A stretch of 64,000 nt of DNA from Glutamicibacter sp002979865 (GCF_050030965.1 NZ_CP188297.1:2666001-2730000), one strand, 5' to 3'. Counted from the stretch's first letter, positions 24,396 to 32,712 are shown. Translations and numbers: made by a program. Notes: generated by a model from the letters alone, not told the origin.

Positions 24396-24444
24396 CCAGC
24401 CGCTAAAGGGAGCAGTTCAACTGATGCGCCCCCTTGGCGGCTGG
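24396..24444. terminator. Imperfect hairpin between convergent permease genes
   Basis: ccagccgctaaaggg (24396-24410) pairs with cccttggcggctgg (24431-24444) apart from a one-base bulge and a mismatch. It lies between the convergent permease and MFS genes. No T-run is seen. Confidence 0.45.
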
Positions 24445-24449
24445 ATGGC

Positions 24450-25877
24450 TCAGGACGTTCGGTTTTCATCCCGCTGCACCGCAGCGAGGATGCCGGTGTC
24501 CAAGGCATCGGGAATCCCGGTGCCGCGCAGCGAAGCGCCGGCGGTCTCCGGCATGAACTTGATGGCGATCGCACCAATCACGCACGCTGCCATCATGTAG
24601 ATGGCCGGGAAGAGCAGGAAACCGGTGGCATTGATGGCCGCTTCGTTGACCATCGCGGCGGTGCCGCCGAAGACCGCCGTAGCGATGTTGTAGGTAATCG
24701 CGAATCCTGCGAAGCGCACCTGCGAAGGGAACATCGCCGGGAACGTCGCGGTAATCGTGGCCAACTGCGGAATGTAGAGCAGACCCAGCACGGCGAAGCC
24801 GACAATGGCCCAGGCGAAGGACTTGCCCATCAGCCAGAACATCGGTACTGCCAAGACGAACAGGCCAATGACTGAGGCGTACCACATTGGCTTGCGTCCG
24901 ACCTTGTCCGAAAGCGAGCCCGCAAATGGAATTACGGCCATCATGGCCACCTCGCCGATCAGGATGGTGGCCAGCGAAGCGTTGGGGTCCAGCCCCAACT
25001 GGGTTTCCAGGTACGTCGGCATGTAGCTGAGCAACGTGTAGTTCACGACGTTCAGCGCAATGACCAGTCCGGTCATGGTCAGCATGGGGCGCCAGTAGGT
25101 GAACACCAGTTCCTTGAGCGACCCGCCCTGCTGGGCTTCGCCGGATTCTTCCATCTCCTGGAAGACCGGCGTGTCCTCCAATCTGCTACGCAGGTACAGG
25201 CCGATCAGGCCCATGGGCAAAGCGAGGAAGAATGGGATGCGCCAGCCGTAAGCCATCATGGCCTCCTCGCTGAGCACCACCTGCAGGCCCAGCATCACGG
25301 CGGTGCCGAGGGCGAAACCGCCCAAGGTGCCGAATTCCAAGAAGGAACCGAAGAAGCCGCGTTTGCGATCCGGCGCATACTCGGCCATGAAGGTTGCCGC
25401 GCCGCCGTACTCGCCACCGGTGGAGAAGCCCTGGATCATGCGCAGCAGAACCAGCAGGATTGGCGCGGCGACGCCAATGGCTTCGAAGGTTGGCAGGATG
25501 CCGATGAGGAAGGTGGCCAGCGACATCATGATGATGGTCAAGGCCAGGATCTTCTTGCGCCCCAGCTTGTCGCCCAGCGGGCCCCAGACCAGGCCGCCAA
25601 TCGGGCGGACCAGGAAGGAGAGGGCGAAGGTGGCCAAGGCCATGAAGGTGCCGCCCTCGGTGGGGAAGAAGTGGGCGGTGATGTAGGTGACGGCCACGGC
25701 ATAGACACCGTAGTCGAACCACTCGGTCATGTTGCCCATGGCAGATGCCGCAGTGGCCTTGCGAACTTCTTGCCGGCCTTCTTGCGTGTTCATGTCCGGC
25801 CCGATGTCATGGTCCAGGTCGGGAGCGAAATTATGTGCATTCGAGTTGTCGTTTGGCTGGCTATGTTCCGGTTGCAT
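24450..25877 (-). CDS. MFS metabolite:proton symporter (MHS/ProP-like)
   Basis: Major facilitator protein of the metabolite:H+ symporter group, 475 residues and twelve membrane segments. Diagnostic motifs are WFDYGVYAVAV in helix 1, the loop GDKLGRKKIL, the repeat-half motif GSLSDKVGRKPM, and RMIQGFSTGGEYGGA in helix 4. The N-terminal 45 residues are polar. The ATG at 25877 has ggag eight bases upstream and is preferred over an upstream in-frame start at 25958. It is divergent from paaJ, sharing a 336-base region with a PaaR-like operator. Relatives carry organic acids, betaine or aromatic acids, so phenylacetate is a conceivable substrate, by inference only. Confidence 0.87.
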   Translation of the reverse strand: MQPEHSQPNDNSNAHNFAPDLDHDIGPDMNTQEGRQEVRKATAASAMGNMTEWFDYGVYAVAVTYITAHFFPTEGGTFMALATFALSFLVRPIGGLVWGPLGDKLGRKKILALTIIMMSLATFLIGILPTFEAIGVAAPILLVLLRMIQGFSTGGEYGGAATFMAEYAPDRKRGFFGSFLEFGTLGGFALGTAVMLGLQVVLSEEAMMAYGWRIPFFLALPMGLIGLYLRSRLEDTPVFQEMEESGEAQQGGSLKELVFTYWRPMLTMTGLVIALNVVNYTLLSYMPTYLETQLGLDPNASLATILIGEVAMMAVIPFAGSLSDKVGRKPMWYASVIGLFVLAVPMFWLMGKSFAWAIVGFAVLGLLYIPQLATITATFPAMFPSQVRFAGFAITYNIATAVFGGTAAMVNEAAINATGFLLFPAIYMMAACVIGAIAIKFMPETAGASLRGTGIPDALDTGILAAVQRDENRTS

Positions 25878-26044
25878 TGCTGCTCCGTTGTTTTCAGCTT
25901 TCCGTCGACCGATCGCCCTAAGGCCAGATAGGAATTCATCGCCTTGGCCGCGGTCCACGATCCGGGAGTTCCCCGGAGTCGGTTAAATACCAGAGGCTAT
26001 TCGAATCAATTTCTAAAATCAACCACTGACATGGAATTGATTGC

Positions 26045-26056
26045 CCGCAATTGCGG
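26045..26056. promoter_or_regulatory. Perfect palindrome CCGCAATTGCGG
   Basis: A 12-base palindrome in the divergent MFS/paaJ intergenic region, 159 bases before the paaJ start and 168 bases before the MFS start. It may be an operator for the MFS gene; the cognate regulator is unknown. Confidence 0.3.
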
Positions 26057-26147
26057 ACAGAACGGGGGTTGGCCCGTGGCCCGGCCATGTGGTCCCGGCG
26101 GCCTAGAAATGCTCAATTGTGAAAATCCGGCGACCCGCGACTTTATT

Positions 26148-26167
26148 ATTGAACGAATGGTCGGTAA
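26148..26167. promoter_or_regulatory. PaaR-like operator upstream of paaJ
   Basis: ATTGAACGAATGGTCGGTAA closely matches the site before paaA (ACTGAACGAACGGTCAGT): the shared frame is TGAACGAA-GGTC-GT. It is an imperfect inverted repeat with TetR-type spacing, 47 bases before the paaJ ATG. Confidence 0.65.
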
Positions 26168-26213
26168 GTTTAGGTGTTGAGGGTCACTAATCATTTTGGC
26201 ATAAGGAGCACAG

Positions 26214-27437
26214 ATGACCGAGGCATTTCTCGTAGGTGGAGCACGCACGCCGGTAGGCCGTTATGGAGGTGCGCTCAGTGCTGTGCGCCCCGATGACCTG
26301 GCCGCGCTGACTATTCGCCGAGTCATTGAAGACGCGGGCATCGATCCGGCCGACGTTGATGAAGTCATCTACGGAAACGCCAACGGCGCGGGCGAAGAGA
26401 ACCGCAATGTTGCCCGCATGGCTGCGCTGCTGGCCGGCCTGCCCGTGACCGTCCCGGGCATCACGGTCAACCGCCTCTGCGCCTCGGGCATGAGCGCCAT
26501 CACTATGGCCAGCCACATGATCAAGGCCGGCGCCGCGGACATCGTGATCGCCGGCGGCACCGAATCCATGTCGCGGGCACCTTGGGTCATGGAAAAGCCT
26601 TCCAAGGCCTTCGCCAAGCCGGGAGCAACCTTCGACACCTCCATCGGCTGGCGCTTCACCAACCCGCAATTCCTCTCCGGCCAGTACTCGCGCGATGGCA
26701 AAGCCACCTTCTCGATGCCGGAAACCGCCGAGGAAGTCGCCCGCGTCTACAACATCTCGCGTGAGGATTGCGACCAGTTCGCCGTCGAATCCCACGCCAA
26801 GGCCATTGCCGCCATCGAGGCCGGGCATTTCCGCGATGAAATCGTTCCGGTCACTGTCAAGGGACGCAAGGCAGAGAGCATCGTGGACACCGACGAGGGG
26901 CCACGGCCAGGGACCACCATGGATGTGCTTTCCGCCCTGCGCCCAGTAGTCAAGGGAGGAAGCGTCGTCACTGCTGGCAATGCGTCGACGCTGAACGACG
27001 GAGCGTCGGCAATCCTCGTGGTCTCCGAACGGGCCATCAAGAAGTACGGACTGGCGCCGCGCGCCCGAATCGTCGACGGGCAGGCCGCGGGCCTGGAACC
27101 AGAAATCATGGGCATGGGACCGGTCCCGGCGACCCGCAAGGTACTTGAACGCGCGGGACTGGGCATTGACCAGATCGGTGTCATGGAAATCAATGAAGCC
27201 TTCGCCAGCCAGTCCCTGGCCAGCATGCGCGAGCTGGGGGTCGATGCAGGAATCGTCAACCGCGACGGCGGCGCCATCTCGCTGGGCCACCCGCTGGGTT
27301 CCAGCGGTTCCCGCATTGTCATCACCCTGCTGGGCCGCATGGAACGGGAGCTGGCTTCCGAGCAGCGCAAGCTGGGCATTGCCACCATGTGCGTTGGCGT
27401 GGGCCAAGGCACCGCGATCTTGCTGGAAGGCGTCTAG
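26214..27437 (+). CDS. paaJ: 3-oxoadipyl-CoA thiolase (acetyl-CoA acyltransferase)
   Basis: Thiolase of 407 residues, expected to perform the last steps of phenylacetate breakdown, yielding acetyl-CoA and succinyl-CoA. The nucleophilic cysteine lies in NRLCASGMSA. The two remaining catalytic sites are GGAISLGHPLGSSGSRI (His) and MCVGVGQG (second Cys). The GNANGAGEENRNVARMAALL segment is characteristic of the PcaF/PaaJ branch rather than biosynthetic thiolases. The ATG has a clear aaggag. It heads a three-gene operon with a hydratase and a dehydrogenase, separated by two bases each. The PaaR-like operator upstream supports the paa assignment; a pcaF role in protocatechuate breakdown is the alternative. 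Confidence 0.88.
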   Translation: MTEAFLVGGARTPVGRYGGALSAVRPDDLAALTIRRVIEDAGIDPADVDEVIYGNANGAGEENRNVARMAALLAGLPVTVPGITVNRLCASGMSAITMASHMIKAGAADIVIAGGTESMSRAPWVMEKPSKAFAKPGATFDTSIGWRFTNPQFLSGQYSRDGKATFSMPETAEEVARVYNISREDCDQFAVESHAKAIAAIEAGHFRDEIVPVTVKGRKAESIVDTDEGPRPGTTMDVLSALRPVVKGGSVVTAGNASTLNDGASAILVVSERAIKKYGLAPRARIVDGQAAGLEPEIMGMGPVPATRKVLERAGLGIDQIGVMEINEAFASQSLASMRELGVDAGIVNRDGGAISLGHPLGSSGSRIVITLLGRMERELASEQRKLGIATMCVGVGQGTAILLEGV

Positions 27438-27439
27438 AA

Positions 27440-28234
27440 GTGGGCGATTTGAACAGCGGGTTCACCACCCTCAAGCTGGCGGAAACCGATGACCGCCTCT
27501 GGGTGCGCCTGCACCGCCCAGCGGTCCGCAATGCCATTGACCAGGCCATGGTCGACGAGCTGCACACCATCTGCGATTATCTGGAGAAGAATCCCAAGAT
27601 CCTGATTATGGCTGGCACCCCCGCAGAGGCAGCGAGCGAAGCGAATCCCAAGGGGCGCAAGGGCATCTTCGCTTCCGGAGCCGATATTTCCCAGTTGCGC
27701 GAACGCCGCCGGGATGACGCGCTCGCCGGGATCAACTCGGGCATCTTCGACAGGATCGCCAAGTTGCCGATGCCGGTGGTTGCGGCATTGGACGGCTTCG
27801 CCCTGGGCGGGGGCGCTGAACTGGCCTACGCCGCGGACTTCCGCATCGGCACCCCCGAGCTGCGCATGGGCAACCCGGAAACGAATCTGGGCATCATGGC
27901 CGCCGCAGGCGCCACCTGGCGGCTGAAGGAACTGGTCGGCGAGCCGCTGGCCAAGGAAATCCTGCTGGCTGGCAAGGTGCTCACCGGCGAGCAATGCCTG
28001 GCCGCCAACCTGGTGACCGAACTGCATCCGGCTGCCGAGCTGGATGCCGCCGCCGATGCCCTGGCAGATCGCATAGCAGCCCAGGATCCGCTGGCGGTGC
28101 GCATCACCAAGTCCGTCTTCCATGCTCCGCGCGAAGTCCATCCGTTGATCGATACCTTGGCCCAGGGCATGCTTTTCGAGTCCCAAGCCAAATTCGACCG
28201 CATGCAAGCATTCCTAGATCGAAAGAAGAAGTAA
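27440..28234 (+). CDS. paaF: Enoyl-CoA hydratase/isomerase, paa-type
   Basis: Crotonase-fold protein of 264 residues. Oxyanion-hole elements are GIFASGADISQLRER and ALDGFALGGGAELAYAADFRIG. The region NPETNLGIMAAAGATWRLKELVG holds the second catalytic Glu position. The start is the GTG at 27440, two bases after the thiolase stop, with ggaagg upstream; the frame is open further upstream but inside paaJ. It lies between the thiolase and 3-hydroxyacyl-CoA dehydrogenase, so 2,3-dehydroadipyl-CoA hydration is the expected step. The symbol paaF rests on that context; the protein could also act in general beta-oxidation. Confidence 0.8.
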   Translation: MGDLNSGFTTLKLAETDDRLWVRLHRPAVRNAIDQAMVDELHTICDYLEKNPKILIMAGTPAEAASEANPKGRKGIFASGADISQLRERRRDDALAGINSGIFDRIAKLPMPVVAALDGFALGGGAELAYAADFRIGTPELRMGNPETNLGIMAAAGATWRLKELVGEPLAKEILLAGKVLTGEQCLAANLVTELHPAAELDAAADALADRIAAQDPLAVRITKSVFHAPREVHPLIDTLAQGMLFESQAKFDRMQAFLDRKKK

Positions 28235-28236
28235 CC

Positions 28237-29109
28237 ATGAGTGCACAAACCAGCTTCACCACCGGAGCGTTGCCGCAGCAGATGGGCGTGCTCGGCGGCG
28301 GACGCATGGGTGCCGGCATCGCCCACGCCTTCTTGACCAGCGGCAGCACCGTTCTCGTTGTTGAACGCGACGACGAGGCGGCGCAGGCGGCCTATGAGCG
28401 CGTAGCCGGATCCGTGGACAAGTCCATTGCCCGTGGCCAGATCAGCGAAAGCCGCGAAGAGCTTTTGTCCCGCTTCTCCACCAGTACCGACTACGAGCAG
28501 TTCGCCAGCGCGCAGCTGGTGGTTGAAGCCGTTCCGGAAATCTGGGACCTGAAGGTTTCTTCCCTGCAGGCCGTGGAGCAGGCACTGAACGCCGAGGCGG
28601 TGCTCGCTTCGAACACCTCGTCGCTGTCGGTCAGCGGCTTGGCCAAGGAATTGCAGCGTCCCGCGAACTTCCTGGGCTTGCACTTCTTCAACCCGGTTCC
28701 CGCCTCCACTCTGATCGAGGTCGTGATCGGCAAGCAGACCGATAAGACCCTGGTGGACGCATCGCGCGGATGGGTTCAAGCACTGGGCAAGACCGCAGTG
28801 GTGGTCAATGACGCTCCCGGGTTCGCTTCTTCCCGCTTGGGCGTGGCTATCGCTCTGGAAGCCATGCGCATGGTCGAGGACGGCGTAGCCAGTGCCGAAG
28901 ACATCGATAACGCGATGGTCCTGGGATACAAGCACCCTACCGGCCCGCTGAAGACCACCGACATTGTCGGTTTGGATGTGCGCCTGGGCATTGCCCAGTA
29001 CCTGCACGAGACTCTGGGGGAGCGTTTCGCTCCGCCGCAGATCCTCAAGGACCTGGTGGCCCAGGGCAAGCTCGGACGCAAGACCGGCCAGGGCTTCTAC
29101 AGCTGGTAA
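28237..29109 (+). CDS. paaH: 3-hydroxyacyl-CoA dehydrogenase, paa-type
   Basis: NAD-dependent 3-hydroxyacyl-CoA dehydrogenase, 290 residues, single-copy core like Hbd/FadB2. The Rossmann motif MGVLGGGRMGAGIAHAF is near the N-terminus. The catalytic Ser/His region is ASNTSSLSVSG...LGLHFFNPVP, and the C-terminal domain begins VVVNDAPGFASSRLG and ends GQGFYSW. The ATG is two bases after the hydratase stop. Upstream codons up to 27994 remain open but belong to the hydratase region. E. coli PaaH is longer, so this is a functional analogue predicted from context: oxidation of 3-hydroxyadipyl-CoA. Confidence 0.84.
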   Translation: MSAQTSFTTGALPQQMGVLGGGRMGAGIAHAFLTSGSTVLVVERDDEAAQAAYERVAGSVDKSIARGQISESREELLSRFSTSTDYEQFASAQLVVEAVPEIWDLKVSSLQAVEQALNAEAVLASNTSSLSVSGLAKELQRPANFLGLHFFNPVPASTLIEVVIGKQTDKTLVDASRGWVQALGKTAVVVNDAPGFASSRLGVAIALEAMRMVEDGVASAEDIDNAMVLGYKHPTGPLKTTDIVGLDVRLGIAQYLHETLGERFAPPQILKDLVAQGKLGRKTGQGFYSW

Positions 29110-29167
29110 ACGGCTGAAGCCAGTTGCGACGCCCGTAGCCCGGGCCCGGGGTCCCCGGAATGGCCGC

Positions 29168-30025
29168 CTAGGGGATCGGGCCCCGGCTGCGAGCGCGCAA
29201 CACCACATCAAAGCGATTCGTGGCACCCAGCTTTCGCACGGCCGAGGCCAGATAGCTTTTGACGGTGCTTTCGGCTAATCCCAGATGCGTCGCAATCAAG
29301 GCGTTGCGCTTGCCCAGCGCCAGATGGGAAAGCACATCCAGCTCACGCGGCGAAAGGTTCGAGGGGCCGTCGATTGCCTGCGGCGCTGGCCCCTGCCCTG
29401 GGCGCAGCATCGTGCCGGCCGTGCTGAGCCGTGCGGCGAGCTCCGGATCCTGCACCATCCGCGCAATATCGCGCAGCTCGGTGTAGAGCGCATTGAAATC
29501 TTCTTGGCTCAATGCCATCTCCGAGGGGTGCGCGGCCTGCGGTTCGTAGGCACTGAGCACCGCCATGCGCCTCTGGGTCTCTTCATGGACCGATAGTTCC
29601 CAAGCGAGCCGGCGGGCCTCTGCTGCGGCGGCGGACAGCATTCCATCGGTCAGCTGCCGGCGGTTTCGCAGTCCGGCATAGATCAGCGCGCGCACCTGGT
29701 CGTCAACCACGACCGGTACTGCCAGCAAGACCAGTATTCCCTCGCCGCCAATTTCCCGGTCATAGCTGTGAATGATTTCTGGGGTCTCATGGTACGAATC
29801 CGTGGCAGCCAATTGACGCCGCGATAGCGCCAAGCCGCCTAGGCCCTCACCGGGCTTGACCACCAGGCCACGCAGCGAACCGGTACGGGTTCCTGCGAAA
29901 CAAGTCAGCTTCGTACCCGTGGACCGGGCGAAACCGCCAAAGGCAACTGGCAGGCCGGTGCGTGCCGCCAAAGTATTGAGCGTGCGGTCCAAAAGGGCTA
30001 TTTCGTGCGAAGAATCAGTGGTCAC
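29168..30025 (-). CDS. GAF-LuxR transcriptional regulator, RamA-like
   Basis: A 285-residue regulator. The N-terminal two thirds form a GAF-like sensor (about residues 10-160, with strand/turn patterns LLAVPVVVDDQVRALIYAGLR). The last 65 residues are a LuxR helix-turn-helix (LSPRELDVLSHLALGKRN...STVKSYLASAVRKLG). This layout matches RamA, the acetate-metabolism activator of Corynebacterium, and it lies divergent from an acetate transporter gene. The GTG start has a strong aaggagg. Phosphoacceptor receiver features are absent, so it is not a two-component response regulator. The effector is unknown; an acetyl-CoA-related ligand would be an inference. Confidence 0.85.
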   Translation of the reverse strand: MTTDSSHEIALLDRTLNTLAARTGLPVAFGGFARSTGTKLTCFAGTRTGSLRGLVVKPGEGLGGLALSRRQLAATDSYHETPEIIHSYDREIGGEGILVLLAVPVVVDDQVRALIYAGLRNRRQLTDGMLSAAAAEARRLAWELSVHEETQRRMAVLSAYEPQAAHPSEMALSQEDFNALYTELRDIARMVQDPELAARLSTAGTMLRPGQGPAPQAIDGPSNLSPRELDVLSHLALGKRNALIATHLGLAESTVKSYLASAVRKLGATNRFDVVLRARSRGPIP

Positions 30026-30040
30026 CGGCTACCTCCTTTA

Positions 30041-30106
30041 GATGGTAGTGATCCGACTCACCATCAATTTAGGATACCTGCTAAAGGCAAGTGATCGGCA
30101 TCACTT
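30041..30106. promoter_or_regulatory. Two inverted repeats between RamA-like gene and acetate transporter
   Basis: gatggt...accatc (30041-30046 and 30060-30065) and aagtgat-cggc-atcactt (30089-30106) lie in the 122-base divergent gap. Both contain the sequence agtgatc. They are likely operators for the adjacent LuxR-type regulator, or for a shared factor. Confidence 0.45.
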
Positions 30107-30147
30107 ACCTGGATTGAACTGACCGCTGACACGATGGAGTATCCGCC

Positions 30148-30762
30148 ATGACCGCACTGCTGACCCGAGAAGACCCCGTTGGAATCGCCTCACCAGCCGC
30201 ACCGGCCAAGCCGGGCCTGGCTGACCCCGCGGCACTGGGATTGGGCGCCTTGGCGCTGACAACCTTTGCGCTGAGCCTGTCCAACGCCGGGATCATTCCA
30301 GAAGCTGGCGCCGCCGTCCTGGCGATTGCCCTATTCTACGGTGGCTTGGTCCAGCTGATTGCTGGCGTCATCGAATTCGCGAAAGGCAATGTCTTCGGCG
30401 CCACCGCGTTCACTTCCTATGGCGCATTCTGGATGGCCTTCTGGTGGCTGGAAACCAACCCGGAGGTAGCGCAGGCGGCGGGCCCGGCGGGCCTCGGTGC
30501 ATTCCTTCTGGGGTGGACCATTTTCACCGCCTACATGGCGGTCGCCGCCCTGCGTACCAATGGCGTGCTGGTTGCCGTGTTCACCATGCTGACCGCGGCC
30601 TTCATCTGCCTGACTATCGGCGCCTTCACCGGCAGCACGCTGATACACGAACTCGGAGGCTGGTTGGGCCTGGTTACCGCATTCCTGGCCTGGTGCGGCT
30701 CCTTTGCCATTGTCGCGAACGCCACCTGGGGACGCCAGGTCCTGCCTACCTGGGCGAAGTAG
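30148..30762 (+). CDS. Acetate uptake transporter (GPR1/FUN34/YaaH, SatP-like)
   Basis: Six-helix membrane protein of the AceTr family, 204 residues. The family motif region appears as DPAALGLGALALTTFALSLSN (usual NPAPLGL, here with Asp and Ala substitutions), followed by the Asn-Ala-Gly turn. Later segments show GTMIDGFNVF-like helices (LFYGGLVQLIAGVIEFAKGN and FTSYGAFWMAFW), both standard hallmarks. It carries acetate or succinate with protons in characterised relatives. A RamA-like regulator gene is divergent. The plus-strand hairpin after it ends the transcript. Confidence 0.9.
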   Translation: MTALLTREDPVGIASPAAPAKPGLADPAALGLGALALTTFALSLSNAGIIPEAGAAVLAIALFYGGLVQLIAGVIEFAKGNVFGATAFTSYGAFWMAFWWLETNPEVAQAAGPAGLGAFLLGWTIFTAYMAVAALRTNGVLVAVFTMLTAAFICLTIGAFTGSTLIHELGGWLGLVTAFLAWCGSFAIVANATWGRQVLPTWAK

Positions 30763-30785
30763 GCGGCGGAAAGCTGGTCGCAGGC

Positions 30786-30826
30786 GCGCGCCCGCGGCGA
30801 ATCATCGGGATTCGTCGCGGGCGCGC
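30786..30826. terminator. GC-rich hairpin between acetate transporter and RIO-like gene
   Basis: Eighteen-base arms (30786-30803 and 30809-30826) pair with one G-T wobble; the loop is only five bases. It lies between convergent genes, with no long T-tract. Confidence 0.65.
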
Positions 30827-30842
30827 CCAGTTCTGGCTGTCC

Positions 30843-31745
30843 TCAGAAGAGGTAGCTCATCAGCGAGGAGAACAATTCATCTGGGTCATTGGGCAAGCCC
30901 TTGGAAGTGAACCAATCGCAAAGATTCACGCAATCACGGTGCAGGAAGTCCAAGCCGTTCGGGTTGCCGGCCAGATCTACGCACTGCGGAACATCGATTA
31001 CTACCAGCCTTTCGCCGGAGACAAGAATGTTGTACGCGGAGAGGTCTCCGTGGGCGATGCCGAGCCCGGCAAATTTCTCCAATGCTCCGGTGAGCTGGTC
31101 CCATAGCGATGGAAGGCGCGGGTCAAAGCGCGAGAGCTGCTGCAGGCGAGGCGCTGCCGCATGCTGATCGTCTGGATCGGCAATGAACTCCATGAGGATT
31201 TCGGTGCCATCTATTTGCACAGGGTAGGGAACAGGTATGCCCGCCTCGTAGCAACGGAGCAAATAGCTCCATTCGGCATTGGCCCACTGCAGAGCGGCGA
31301 TCTGCTTGCCGTACGTGGAGTTGTTGCGGATAGCGCGGTTATCACGCGAACGCCGTGCGGAGCGCCCGTCGCTATAGGACTGCGAGCGGCTGAACTGCAT
31401 TTGCTCGCGCGAACGATAGCGCTTTGCTGCCAGAAGGCTGCTGCGATCTTCGGTGGCACGTTCCAGCAGGAAGACATCGCCTTCCTTGCCCGTTTTCAAG
31501 ATGCCCAGCTCGGTGTCGATGGCTGCGGCCTCTTCGATGAGCCAGTGCGGATACGGTTTGGGTCCGCGCAAGCCCTTCTCGATAAATGGCCATGTCGAAT
31601 AACGTTGGCCGTTTGCCGGATCACCGGTCTCGGAGTCGTTCCAGACCGGCTTGTGCTTGCTGAATTTCAGTTGTTGATCGGCATCCGTGGAGGCAGCGGC
31701 GATCAGTGGCGAATTTGCGGCCTCGAGGCCAGCGGGAAAATGCAT
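30843..31745 (-). CDS. RIO1-family serine kinase/ATPase
   Basis: Atypical protein kinase-fold protein of 300 residues. The RIO-type P-loop is ILKTGKEGDVFLLE (near residue 82), with the lysine in AAKRY. The catalytic loop is GIAHGDLSAYNIL, with the metal-binding VVIDVPQCVD instead of a DFG motif, exactly the RIO arrangement. The N-terminal 75 residues and a Ser/Arg-rich flexible loop precede the N-lobe, as in Rio1. RIO1 proteins act in archaeal and eukaryotic ribosome maturation; bacterial members are known but little characterised. It is divergent (140 bases) from a tyrosine phosphatase gene. Its substrate is unknown. Confidence 0.85.
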   Translation of the reverse strand: MHFPAGLEAANSPLIAAASTDADQQLKFSKHKPVWNDSETGDPANGQRYSTWPFIEKGLRGPKPYPHWLIEEAAAIDTELGILKTGKEGDVFLLERATEDRSSLLAAKRYRSREQMQFSRSQSYSDGRSARRSRDNRAIRNNSTYGKQIAALQWANAEWSYLLRCYEAGIPVPYPVQIDGTEILMEFIADPDDQHAAAPRLQQLSRFDPRLPSLWDQLTGALEKFAGLGIAHGDLSAYNILVSGERLVVIDVPQCVDLAGNPNGLDFLHRDCVNLCDWFTSKGLPNDPDELFSSLMSYLF

Positions 31746-31826
31746 CGGAAGTAGTCCTTGGGAGAAGGGGGAAATGGCTTGTTCAGGCGGTAAGCAATCA
31801 TTGTTACCCCTCCTTCAATAGACTGA

Positions 31827-31832
31827 TTGACA
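31827..31832 (+). promoter_or_regulatory. Consensus -35 (TTGACA) upstream of the tyrosine phosphatase gene
   Basis: A perfect TTGACA lies in the divergent gap 54 bases before the phosphatase ATG. The -10 is unclear (aacaataca region near 31849). It is one of the very few consensus -35 elements visible in the window. Confidence 0.3.
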
Positions 31833-31885
31833 TTTGCCAATGACTAGAACAATACAACAGCCGGGCAATGTGTTGCAATAGGCTT

Positions 31886-32602
31886 ATGAGCCACAGCCTT
31901 ACCTACCGCAAGCAAGCCGGGGACCTGGACTGGAGCGGAGCCGTTAATGCGCGCCACATCTGCGGAGCCTTCTACCGTATGGGCAGGCATGAGTGGCTGA
32001 CGGCTGAGGGTTGGCGGCAAATGCACGCTGCTGGCGTCAATAGAGTCATCGACCTGCGCAACCCGGATGAAATCCGCCGTCGCGAGCATGACCCAGCGGT
32101 GCCCGCGGCAAGCCTCGCAGGGATCGAGCTGGTGAACCTGCCGCTGGAATCGCCAGGCAATGAACGTTTCGAGTCGGTGGCGGTGCCGTACATGAATCAC
32201 ACCGGGATGTACCAGCTGGTCTGCGAGGAATTCGGCGACCACCTGCGGGCGGTGTTCGAGAGACTCGCGACCGCGGAACAGGGCACGGTGGTCCACTGCT
32301 CGGCTGGACGCGACCGATCGGGATTGATAGCCACAATGCTGCTTCAGCTGGCTGGCTTGGATGGCCAGATCCTGCTCCATGATGAACTCGCGGTCAGGGG
32401 GATCAATGAGTGGCATCGCATTTCCCCTCGCAAGCACCCGTACGAGAGCTACCGCAGTGAAGGGCAAGTGCGGGAAATTATTCATGGCCGAGCTGGCGAA
32501 CTGGAGAATTTCCTCAGGTGGCTCGGGTCCACGCGGAGGTATTTGCTGGACCAGGGAATGAGCGAGAACGCCGTGGAGCGCCTGCGCCAGCTGGCACGCT
32601 AG
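31886..32602 (+). CDS. Tyrosine-protein phosphatase (LipA/PtpB-like)
   Basis: A 238-residue protein phosphatase of the Y_phosphatase3 group. The P-loop is VVHCSAGRDRSGL (CX5R signature with Cys and Arg), the general-acid region includes VIDLRNPDE, and NARHICGAFYRMG is the N-terminal family motif. Signal sequence is absent, so it acts inside the cell or is exported by other means. The start is ATG 31886, with another in-frame ATG at 31868; no clear ribosome binding site distinguishes them. It is divergent from the RIO-like kinase, a possible kinase-phosphatase pair, although no direct evidence links them. Confidence 0.87.
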   Translation: MSHSLTYRKQAGDLDWSGAVNARHICGAFYRMGRHEWLTAEGWRQMHAAGVNRVIDLRNPDEIRRREHDPAVPAASLAGIELVNLPLESPGNERFESVAVPYMNHTGMYQLVCEEFGDHLRAVFERLATAEQGTVVHCSAGRDRSGLIATMLLQLAGLDGQILLHDELAVRGINEWHRISPRKHPYESYRSEGQVREIIHGRAGELENFLRWLGSTRRYLLDQGMSENAVERLRQLAR

Positions 32603-32680
32603 GAGCCAGGAGAGCGCTGGCGAAGCAGCGAGGCGCACAAGTGTCCTCGATCACCCCTTCCTGCTATGGTTAACGGTAAT

Positions 32681-32698
32681 ACTGACCGACCGTTCAGG
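32681..32698. promoter_or_regulatory. PaaR-like operator upstream of paaZ
   Basis: ACTGACCGACCGTTCAGG matches the reverse complement of the paaA site (ACTGACCGTTCGTTCAGT) at most positions. It sits 15 bases before the paaZ ATG, overlapping the likely transcription start or the beginning of the Shine-Dalgarno aggaagga. Confidence 0.65.
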
Positions 32699-32712
32699 AA
32701 GGAATTGCGTCA

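Larger units (their letters stand above)
25878..26213. other. 336-base divergent regulatory region between MFS gene and paaJ
   Basis: The only gap above 300 bases in the window. It holds no credible gene. It contains an AT-rich section (about 25985-26045), a perfect palindrome CCGCAATTGCGG at 26045-26056, and the PaaR-like operator near 26148-26167. The Shine-Dalgarno aaggag of paaJ lies at 26203-26208. Promoters for both divergent genes must be here. Confidence 0.7.
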
